A DNA stretch of 64,000 bases, from NCBI RefSeq assembly GCF_000090795.2, contig NW_003546301.1:62001-126000 (forward strand), in the 5' to 3' direction. How positions within the stretch are numbered: the first letter of the stretch is position 1; each line of letters begins with the position of its first letter. This DNA comes from Amphimedon queenslandica. Its lineage: Eukaryota > Porifera > Demospongiae > Haplosclerida > Niphatidae. A program made the translations under genes and the position numbers. This document shows positions 56,016 through 64,000 of this stretch, piece by piece. The notes under the pieces were generated by a model. It was not told where the DNA came from. It searched no databases and saw only the letters and a list, made by a program, of their open reading frames with translations.

Positions 56016-58229
56016 TTATTGGCATTTGAAGTTCCATACAGATCCTTTTGTTGTAACTAACTCTTTGACGCTATCTACCCGCCAGTAATATGGTACAGCA
56101 GATTTAAGTGATCCTGGATCAAATATATTAGCTGGACTGGTCATAGTAACTTTGTACTCTGGTGATGATGTTGTAGCAGATTGCACTGATGATTCAGAAA
56201 GACCAAAATACACATCATGCTTATCTGCATTGTAACCTGAAAGCCACATTAAATGGCAATTACATTTTGCTGTATTAGTGCCATTTGGTGGAATAGGCAT
56301 ACTACTAGCAGTGTCTTGATGACCTGGTATCCAGTAAACTCCTCCATGAGCCATTGATTCCTTGCCATATGGTCCAACACCTTTTAAAACTAGATCAGAG
56401 TCTATAATTGGGCGAAAATCAAAATTATCAGGATCACGTAGTAGGTGCCGAACATCACCTTTAACATTATTGATATACTGACCTGGTAAGTCATATTGAC
56501 ACTCTGATGTTTTAATAGAGCTACATGCTCCGTTTTGTAGAATGTTTCCTTTTGTTACAGTGTGGCTGTTCTCTCCTTTCGCTCCATCTCCAGGGAACCC
56601 ATATAAACAAAGATCAAAATATAGCTCATTGTCAAATGCTAAGTTGTTGTAACAATGATGATTATCACCTTTCAGTCTGATCCCACGTGTTGTCCATACC
56701 ACATTATGTCTCATAGTTCCATTATAGCCCCATAATGCACCATCTACATCAGCTCTATCAAACCTCAAACCCCACTTCCTTGTATCATAACACCAATTAT
56801 ACTCCAATACAGATCCATTTTGAGCATAAATGTTAGTTTGAACATGTGATCCATCACCTTGCAAGTATTTAAGATCATAGAAGAGATTGAGGCGAACCTC
56901 TGATCCAATTGCTAATCCAAGTTTTCTGTCAAAAGTGTCTCCGTTTCCAGGGGCATAGCCTTCACAAGGTCCATTGCTATGGACAGTGTTGCGTACAAAC
57001 ACATCTCTAACTCCTTCTGATCTCAATAGAAACCCATCTCCTACACATGTAAAGTCATTGTATCGCCATATATTGTTCTCAAAAACTCCATCAGCACCTC
57101 TGTAGCTCATTGTTTGACCATCAGCATATTCAAAAGTGCAATTGAAAACAGAGAAGTTACCAGAATTCTGGACAAGGTCACCATTGTAATAAATAGTTGT
57201 TGTGTTAGGAACAGCAGTAGATCCCAATGCTCTATGACTATATGAAGGATAAGAAAAATAGCATGACTCAAGTTTAATGTTATTTACGTCTTCGGATTTT
57301 GACTGAGCTCTAACATGTACTGTAGTGGCAAAGAAATTTAATCCTGACAACGTAATATGAGCAGATCCATTATTAATGAAGAATGCATATGTTGATACTT
57401 TACCACGAATGTCATGGTCACTGGGGTTTTTATTGATATCACTCAGCCAAACATATACTCTCTTCTCTACAGGGTCAAAATACCACTCTGTAGGAGAATC
57501 AAGAAACTCTAACTTGTCCTCTAAAAAGTACCGACAATTTTGAGCAATGAAATGAACAGCTTTTGGCTTTGAAGGAACATAATAAGCAAATGAGGCATTT
57601 CCGATTGTGTGATTAGTGACAATTCCGGCCCATGTTAACCATTGACCAATGTTAAGAATTGCTATTGCTCCTGTAGCATTAATACCAGATTTGGCCAGAT
57701 GTGTTCCATTATCAATCATCACTCCAGTGCTTTTTTCTAGGTTGAATGTAGACTCTTTTGAAGAGAATCCCCACTTTTTGTAATCAAATACAGACTTATC
57801 ATACCAGAAAGCATTTGGCCATCTTGCATTGATCTGCATCTCACCATCTACAAACAACTGCCAAATATCAAAGTCAAGTTTAAGTGAATAGATATCATTT
57901 CTGTATATCTCCCAATGTCCCTTAATACTGGTGGTGCCATCAAATATTACTCTTTCCCCTGGATAAGACTTGAACACAATAGGTGCATAAACTTTTCCTT
58001 TCAAACCATTAATAACAACTGCTTCGGTATATGTTCCTCCTCTAATGATACATGTATCTCCAGATTTGAGAAATTTTACCGCTTTGTTGATGCTCTTCCA
58101 AGGTTTTTGTAGTGTTCCTGGATTATCATTTGAGCCATCATTCACTGAAACATAGTATTCTTTAGCTTTAACAAATTGAAAAGTAATTATTAGCAGCACT
58201 GTATATAACATTAGCTGCACATTCATCAT
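56016..58229 (-). CDS. Secreted right-handed beta-helix protein (polysaccharide lyase-like), single exon
   Basis: An intact, intronless 737-residue frame. Residues 1-22 are a signal peptide (MMNVQLMLYTVLLIITFQFV). Next comes the N-terminal cap typical of bacterial parallel beta-helix proteins: SVNDGSNDNPGTLQKPWKSI, AVKFLKSGDTCIIRGGTYTE and VYAPIVFKSYPGERVIFDGT. Residues about 290-600 are beta-helix coils rich in Asn ladders (HVRAQSK, NNIWRYNDFT, NLFYDLKYLQGDGSHVQTNI). The last 90 residues (HDVYFGLSESSVQSAT...YYWRVDSVKE...GSVWNF) match a domain I know from Planctomycetes and Bacteroidetes secreted proteins (HDVYFGT...YYWRVDEV...G-VWSF). Likely binds or cleaves an extracellular or dietary polysaccharide; catalytic residues not identified. 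No introns in an intron-rich region suggests transfer from a bacterium. A CACCC box (58236-58244) is just upstream. AT content is similar to its neighbours. Confidence 0.85.
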   Translation of the reverse strand: MMNVQLMLYTVLLIITFQFVKAKEYYVSVNDGSNDNPGTLQKPWKSINKAVKFLKSGDTCIIRGGTYTEAVVINGLKGKVYAPIVFKSYPGERVIFDGTTSIKGHWEIYRNDIYSLKLDFDIWQLFVDGEMQINARWPNAFWYDKSVFDYKKWGFSSKESTFNLEKSTGVMIDNGTHLAKSGINATGAIAILNIGQWLTWAGIVTNHTIGNASFAYYVPSKPKAVHFIAQNCRYFLEDKLEFLDSPTEWYFDPVEKRVYVWLSDINKNPSDHDIRGKVSTYAFFINNGSAHITLSGLNFFATTVHVRAQSKSEDVNNIKLESCYFSYPSYSHRALGSTAVPNTTTIYYNGDLVQNSGNFSVFNCTFEYADGQTMSYRGADGVFENNIWRYNDFTCVGDGFLLRSEGVRDVFVRNTVHSNGPCEGYAPGNGDTFDRKLGLAIGSEVRLNLFYDLKYLQGDGSHVQTNIYAQNGSVLEYNWCYDTRKWGLRFDRADVDGALWGYNGTMRHNVVWTTRGIRLKGDNHHCYNNLAFDNELYFDLCLYGFPGDGAKGENSHTVTKGNILQNGACSSIKTSECQYDLPGQYINNVKGDVRHLLRDPDNFDFRPIIDSDLVLKGVGPYGKESMAHGGVYWIPGHQDTASSMPIPPNGTNTAKCNCHLMWLSGYNADKHDVYFGLSESSVQSATTSSPEYKVTMTSPANIFDPGSLKSAVPYYWRVDSVKELVTTKGSVWNFKCQ

Positions 58230-59258
58230 GAATCAGCCCCACCCTTTAGCTGCACAACACCACAAGAATGAATACTATTATTATGACTCCAAATTGTGAA
58301 ATCTTTTATCATACTAATTTTTATAGTCACTCCATTTATTTATTGTGGTATGCATTACATACTAACAGTTATAAATTATTTTCCATGACAATGCTTTTTT
58401 GGGGATAAATTGAAGTTTAATTCATAATTCATTAACAAAATTAATGTTTCAAGATCTAGATCTAATCAAAAAAATCTCAGGCAATGCTCTTAATGTTTAA
58501 AAACTGAATTAGAACCTCAATAAAATGAAACTGAAGGATATTATGATGAACTAAATGACTCTATAATTTGCAATTATTGGATCTAGTAGCTATTACGCTG
58601 ATGACTGAAGCAATTAGAACAAAACAACTTCTGTTACAATCACTTTATAGCAGCTGGACATAATTATAGTGTCTATTGCAACATTTTGTAAGAGGAGGTA
58701 CCAAAATTAAAATCTGCATGCCTTCATGCCTAGCAGTTGATAATCATTAGAGGTGAATGTCTTATTGTGCATTATGCCACTGATTCTTTAGTAAGGTTCA
58801 TTTTTTAGGATAGTGCAGTATCGTGACAGTCAATCTGTCAATATGTACCTAGTTTGTTTGCACTCATGCACCTATAAGTGTGTGAATAACTGAGGGGCTA
58901 AAGTGAACCCCTCTAAGATTTTTTTGCATTAAAGTAACTGTTCCTATTATTAATTATGGAAAACTTGAACATCTGTCTACAGCACTTTAGAAAAATAGTG
59001 CTGTTTCTTATGGTGCCATTAAATGCTTTCATTGGATTGGAGACAAATCATCAGTGTGACTGATGACGACTAGATAAAAGAGAAACATTCGGACAAATGT
59101 TTAGCACAGCAGCATAGTCAGAATAGTCTACAGTCAGCAGTCAGCAATGGAGATCTACTTCCTGTTAATGCTTCTAACATCCTGTTTCATCGCCGCCATA
59201 GCAACCAGAAAGGATACGCCTACTTGCTTTGAAACAACAGATATCCCTCTTGTCAATC
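58230..59258. other. Spacer between beta-helix gene and SSNA1
   Basis: Divergent promoter region, about 1 kb. A decayed piece of the palindromic MITE lies near 58738-58785. A 50-codon frame from an ATG at 59146 (hydrophobic start) runs into SSNA1 exon 1 in another frame and is read as an upstream ORF or chance. Confidence 0.45.
58738..58785. mobile_element. Decayed fragment of the palindromic MITE
   Basis: TTGATAATCATTAGAGGTGA-ATGTCTTATTGTGCATTATG resembles one arm of the 253-bp element (TAGATAATAATTAGAGGAGA-GTGTCCTACTGTGCAATACC). Only one arm remains. Confidence 0.55.
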
Positions 59259-60488
59259 ATGTCTCAACAAGGTGCTGTTCTCCAAAGTTACAACAATGAA
59301 TTGATTAAATGTAAGTTAACTTTCAGTGTAGGGCTACAGGCAGTTTCCCATAGTAATTTTTCATTTTATTTAAAACTTCACAGTGTAAGTAGAATAAGAA
59401 AGAGTTACAGGGATGAGAGATCATATAATTACAGAGAGAACACTAAAGAGGATAGCCTTGGATAATACCACCTGATCAGCTCCATAATAGAGTGAATAAA
59501 ACATCATACATGTAGGCTTGGTTTTGTTGGCCAAGTCATTTTACACCAAAGTAATATGTAATTATGTACTGAGGGTTTCCTACTCATGCTGTTGATCTCC
59601 CATTCTTACATTTTTTCTGATATGTGTAAATGTTCTTATGTTGTGCTAAAATTTGCTAATCAACATTGGATTTTTTAAGTTGGTCAAAAATTGGGCCAAT
59701 ATAGCCTTTGGTCTTATGGCAAATTAATTTTGTCAAAAATTGCTAGGAAAAAAATGGCTATGCATTTCTCAATATCTAAAATTTTTATGATATGTACTCA
59801 TGTCCTATATCAAATTTGAGCTGAATTTAAATCAAATTAATTTTTATGAATTTTTAGAATTTGGTGAAAAATTAAGCAAAACACTATGTATTATAGTACA
59901 AGGACTTTGGCCTATAAACTTTTATATTCTCCATTTTATAATTTTTCTGTTACATATACATGTACCTGTTTTAATGTTATACTGAAAATTTCAGCTAAAC
60001 CTGATTCTGATCAATGGATTTTTTATGAATTTTTAATGTTGCTTCAAATGCTATTTACTGCATTAGTCTTGCATAGCCAAACTCCTCCCCTTTTTCATGT
60101 TGGAGTACTGGTACCCCATTTTAAAAAAGGAAAGGAATCTGGCTACACAAAAGTGCATGTAGTACTGCTTGTCAGCTTATGAGCATACTGTTTAGCTCAC
60201 CTACATTGTAGCAGTTAGCATGCTTTGTAGGAAAGTGAAACCCTGTATATACATATACAGTATATAAGTATTATGTACTTGCATTTGCATCTGTGGACAG
60301 AGGTTTTTACTCCCTTTCCTTTACTCTAATATCTATTGTTTGAATGTGCAATTAGATTAATTATTTTATTAATGATTTACATATCAGATCTGAGATCTCA
60401 TTACCTAAATGTATGTGATTAAGCATATCCATCTTACCTGATAATAATAATGATAATAATAATAATAATAATAATGATGATGATGAAG

Positions 60489-60545
<57 letters not shown>

Positions 60546-63103
60546 GTAATAATAACAATAGTGATCACCTTGAATTTAGGTATTGAGGACTTATGTTCAA
60601 AAAGAGATGAACTTCATCAACAGATTTTACAAGAAGAAGAAGAAAAGCAAAAAATTCAGAACGATTTGCGTATATTAACTGAACGTTTGGCTCAAGTAAA
60701 TGAAGGTCTTGCTCACAAGATTAGCACTAGAAATGAATATGACAGAACAATAGCTGAGTGTGAGATGGCATACAGAAAGGCAAGTTTTTGATTAATGATT
60801 TTGATTAATGCAAGTTATTGATTCTGGTGTCTCTTTGATCTTAACTGGTGCACTTTCTTATAGATTGTGCAACATCCTTTGTTGGCAGTGGGAGCTTTTG
60901 CCAAAGTGCCTGTAATTATACATGTACCTGTACTTGTGAGATCTATGGCTTGAATTTGGGAAGATCTGTCTGAGTCTGACAATGATGACAATTGCAATTG
61001 ATATTATATGGACATTGTCCTGTTGTTATGAACACGTCATAACTGTATGTCAGGATAAATTTGTGGCGGCGAATTATTTGAGATTTTTCCCATACCCAGC
61101 AATTACTAATGGCTCCATGTGGTCTAACATGTAATTGATTTTATTGTTATGAGTATATAATTGCAGCCACAAATGATAGTTTGTAATCAAAATCATAATT
61201 ATCTGCCTAATCGTGTCCTATGTAAACTTTTTATGCATAGTTTTAAATGCAATGAAATTCTAATGAAATGCAATAATTATATTGACAACTATTTAGTTTA
61301 TTTGGCAATGCTCATAACCATATTAATTTGCTTTTTGATTCTGTCATACTAAATTAAAAGTTTTGAAAATGCCTGTTTATGTTTGCCTGTAACTCTGCTG
61401 CTCCAGGGAGTATAAAAGAGTTTTGTGCTCTAGATGACCCTCTTTTCATTTTATAGAGTTTTCATCTATAATGTTACATGTTCATGTACCGTACAGCAGG
61501 TAATTTTGGAAGGGCTAAAATTTGGTGAATTGCTAAATTTTGGTGATTGGCATATTTTTAATTTGGCAAATTTGTGACCGCATGCCACTGAGCATGCATA
61601 TAATGGTTCAAAATGGCAGATTTTTATTTTGGCGAATGGCTATCAAAATGCCAAATTTGCCAAATTTAATCCCCTCCAAAATTACCAGCTATACGTTATT
61701 TGCACCAGTGTTAGCAGCTTAATCTCTTGTAACAGATTCATGATTTAGATGTATGCATGTAGATTTTAAGACTAAACTAGTAGTTATATTACTTTGGGAA
61801 ATGTAACAATCACAATGGTTTAAAGTTTACTTTTAAAAAGGGAGAATAACACTATTGAGGGACACATTATTATGGCTTAATGCATTACACTGCATGAGAG
61901 AAAAATATTGCATTAATTTTTTTTCATTCACAGATGCATAATACAAAGCATTGCATGCATTATAAGTGATCCAGCCTTAATCTAGGTTTACTACATGTAT
62001 GTGCATGTACGTACTTCACATTGTCTTAAAGAGCAATGTTAAAAATCAACTCGAGACTGTCTTATGTTGAATTCTCCAGAACGGACACAATGGGTGAAGT
62101 TATGTACAAATATATTGTAAACTTAGCTTTGAATTGTTCACATAGAACATTGCATTGCAACAGGAAGTATAAACACAAGGGTATAAATTTACATGTACAT
62201 TATGTAAATATGGCCATTGGTAGTACTACCTACCGTATAGACGGAAAATTTTGCGGCAATTTAATTTTGCGTTTTCAATAAATTTTGAATGTTTTTTAAT
62301 TTTGCGAATTAAAATTATGCGATTTGACCACGTTGTCTTGACCACTTATACGCCACGTGTACATCAAGATCGTTGATGGATTTTGGATTTTGTAACAATT
62401 GATAGCTGTGTGAGAGGGCATCATATCTACAAGGAAAACTGGGATCCTGTCATAGACGAAGTACTAGAATGTCACAAAGAAGCAAGCAACTCTCCATGAT
62501 GCTAATGATACATGCCCATCGAGCCCACGTGATTTTAATTTTACAGTCTTTAATTATGCATTTATTTTTAAAACTCAAAGCGCATAATTAAATTCCCGCA
62601 AAATTTTTCATCTATACGGTACATGTATTCTAATGTAATTTTCATCACCTTTCCAAGATATTGCTGGATGTGCTAAATGTGTATAAAATATCTCGACCCA
62701 CCCTTTCCAATCCTTTTCATTTTATGATACTACAGTTCCGATTCTTTTCTTTGGGGTTACAATACATTGTGGCCTCTAACCTCTATATAGTGGAGAATTC
62801 GGTAAAAGACAGTTTGACAAAAGTGTGAGGTTTTTTGTAGTACATGTAAGTAGTACTCTTCGCCTTATAGTTCTGCTAAGTGGTATGCGTAGTTATTCAG
62901 CAGAATTTGACACTTTAATTACTTCATTAATGTTGTTTGTTTTTAGTTATGTTTATTATTGTACAATATAGATTCTGGAAAGCTCTCAAACACTACTTCA
63001 TGTCCTCAAGAAAGAGACATCTACATTGAAAGATAAAACTGCACCACCAGGTGGTACATCTACTGTCAGTAATCCTAAACACCCTCATGCTAATACAACT
63101 TAA
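59259..63103 (+). CDS. SSNA1: SSNA1 / NA14 coiled-coil microtubule protein
   Basis: Small centrosome/centriole and basal-body protein that self-assembles into fibrils and promotes microtubule branching. Three exons: 59259-59310, 60580-60779, 62972-63103; 127 residues against 119 in human. [38 protein letters not shown] and the rest of a single long coiled coil match NA14 closely ([36 protein letters not shown]). Intron 2 has a GC donor: exon 2 ends AGAAAG|GCAAGT and the acceptor is TATAG at 62971; no GT donor fits the frame and the conserved protein. Intron 1 ends in a long ATT/TAA microsatellite about 20 bp before the acceptor. Intron 2 carries two CCGTATAG-family elements. Confidence 0.93.
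59565..60250. mobile_element. Inverted-repeat element with GAGGGTTTCCTA ends (SSNA1 intron 1)
   Basis: Left GAGGGTTTCCTACTCATGCT and right AGCATGCTTTGTAGGAAAGT-GAAACCCTG face each other. Matches the inner inverted repeat of copies A and C (16735, 50242) rather than their outer ends. Boundaries approximate. Confidence 0.5.
60441..60560. repeat. Imperfect (ATT/TAA)n and ATG microsatellite
   Basis: Near-pure TAA/ATA triplets with a few GAT and AAC interruptions over about 120 bp, ending about 20 bp before the SSNA1 exon 2 acceptor. Confidence 0.95.
61489..61696. mobile_element. CCGTATAG-family MITE (SSNA1 intron 2)
   Basis: 208 bp; ends CCGTACAGCAGGTAATTTTG and CAAAATTACCAGCTATACGT are inverted repeats with TA on both sides (61487-61488, 61697-61698). 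Interior rich in AATTTGGCAAATT blocks. Confidence 0.8.
62233..62619. mobile_element. CCGTATAG-family MITE, 387 bp (SSNA1 intron 2)
   Basis: Ends CCGTATAGACGGAAAATTTT and AAAATTTTTCATCTATACGG, inverted, flanked by TA (62231-62232, 62620-62621). Both subterminal regions contain TTTTGCGGSAATTTAATT-type sequence. No coding capacity. Confidence 0.82.
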
Positions 63104-63379
63104 AAATTTTGTTTTAATAATAATTTTTATAAATATGGTATAATTAAAGTGCATATAACCATCACTGTCATGGTCATAACTGCATCATGGATAGTTTAGT
63201 AGAGTTACAAAGCAGAGGTTGTAATAATAATAGTAAAGACAAGATAGTATAGTTAGTAGAGATGAATTCTATTATTAAAAAAATATTTATAATAATGCTT
63301 TTACTGCAATTGCATTGCCTATTAAGCCGCACCTTTTTAGGGGTGTGACCATTGACTATGCTGATCTTGAATCCTCATC
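63104..63379. other. Spacer, SSNA1 to RPB9
   Basis: 276 bp between stop and next start, same strand. Holds the SSNA1 3' UTR and RPB9 promoter. GCCGCACCTTTTTAGG near 63333 is a CACC-type box. Nothing else recognised. Confidence 0.4.
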
Positions 63380-63629
63380 ATGGATTTTGATATGCCTTCC
63401 TTGGAGGAACCTACTGGGCCTAAATTTGTTGGAATACAGTTCTGTCAAGAATGGTAAGAAATGAACAGTGAATAGTAATCTATGCGGGTGTTGACCTTAC
63501 TAGTGTGATTAATTTTGACAGTATGACAATTTTATTTCTTTTGGTGTAGAGCAAAATGTTGTGCCTCTTAAGCAAGAAAAATTAATTCATAGCATAGGTT
63601 TAACTGATCAAAAATATCTGTAATAGTAC

Positions 63630-63667
<38 letters not shown>

Positions 63668-64000
63668 TATTAATAATAGTCGAACCAAATATAATAGTTG
63701 GTTGTGTTATAGTAATAACATGTTGTATCCTAAGGAAGATAAAGAGAGGAAAGTGTTACTACATGCAGTAAGGCTAAAATTAAGTGATAATACTCTTCCT
63801 TTAACCTTTAGTGCCGTAACTGTGAGTACTCACAGCCAGCAGGAGATAGTTGTATATATGTCAATAAAATAACTCATGAAGTAGAGTTAGTTTCGGAAGA
63901 TTTAAATTGTAATTACACACTTATTTTTAGTGAACTTACACAAATAATAGCAGATGTATCTCAAGACCCTACACTACCAAGAACAAAGGATCATCCATGT
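63380..64000 (+). CDS. POLR2I: RNA polymerase II subunit RPB9 (partial, runs off the window)
   Basis: Zinc-ribbon subunit of RNA polymerase II that aids start-site choice, fidelity and cleavage with TFIIS. Exons 63380-63453, 63713-63767, 63812-63885 and 63931 to beyond 64000. Translation: [60 protein letters not shown]..., matching metazoan RPB9 ([20 protein letters not shown]). The first zinc ribbon (CxxC...CxxC) is complete. The last visible exon encodes [24 protein letters not shown], which leads into the second zinc ribbon, lying outside. Intron 1 contains an (AAT)n repeat. Confidence 0.95.
63628..63666. repeat. (AAT)n microsatellite
   Basis: About 39 bp of ACTAATAATAATAAT repeats in RPB9 intron 1. 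Confidence 0.95.

Noticed and set aside
59146-59298. Signal-peptide-like small ORF (MEIYFLLMLLTSCF...)
   Set aside because: It overlaps SSNA1 exon 1 in another frame and stops inside it; best seen as a 5' UTR frame or chance. A real secreted micro-protein is possible but unsupported.
60361-60558. Poly-leucine and poly-isoleucine frames
   Set aside because: They are translations of the TAA/ATT microsatellite.
51751-63103. A ciliary gene cluster (KIF19 and SSNA1)
   Set aside because: The two are 4 kb apart with an unrelated secreted protein between them; other neighbours are housekeeping genes.

Overview
This looks like nuclear DNA of a marine sponge, most like a demosponge such as Amphimedon. 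The reasons are: AT-rich DNA with many introns of only 45-60 bp; a very dense animal gene set in ancestral exon structures; sponge-type receptors and an ankyrin/Roc/COR/CARD-like protein; a TRIM-NHL gene; and many short non-autonomous DNA transposons. I assigned the taxon from gene content, not from a search. Most gene models below were rebuilt by reading splice sites by eye; nearly all close in frame.

Layout. 1-9.6 kb: last exon of a type I membrane protein (+), DHFR (-), a DH-PH-MORN RhoGEF-like gene (+) and an unrecognised two-exon gene (+). 9.9-21.8 kb, all minus: an ankyrin-Roc-COR-CARD-like gene, the NAD(P)HX epimerase NAXE, and a single-exon TRIM-NHL gene. 22-31.4 kb, plus: a decayed NHL fragment, a type I receptor with tyrosine motifs, an UNC93-like transporter and MOCS1. 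31.8-36 kb, minus: eEF2 kinase and PPIL4. 36-41.6 kb, plus: tandem ADAP (ArfGAP with dual PH) paralogs. 41.8-51.6 kb, minus: FANCM and PHF5A. 51.7-64 kb: KIF19-like kinesin (+), a secreted beta-helix protein with bacterial character (-), SSNA1 (+) and the start of RNA polymerase II subunit RPB9 (+, runs off the window).

Most genes are unrelated housekeeping functions (folate, molybdenum cofactor, NAD(P)HX repair, splicing, transcription, DNA repair, translation control) packed tightly. Several pairs are head to head with about 90-150 bp between start codons, and convergent pairs probably overlap in their 3' UTRs. KIF19 and SSNA1 are both linked to cilia/centrioles, but nothing shows they form a functional cluster.

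Introns and spacers carry at least five families of small inverted-repeat elements: a 253-bp palindromic MITE with 7-bp target duplications, including a 29-bp tip-only relic; a TA-flanked CCGTATAG family, one copy nested inside another repeat; a hAT-like MITE; a Harbinger-like MITE; and longer elements with GGGTCAATTACAATT ends. I saw no tRNA, rRNA or CRISPR array. I did not find a clear new multi-gene system. The strongest leads are the beta-helix gene (possible transfer from bacteria), the DH-PH-MORN architecture, the 29-bp relic, the GC-AG intron of SSNA1 and the short-tailed FANCM.
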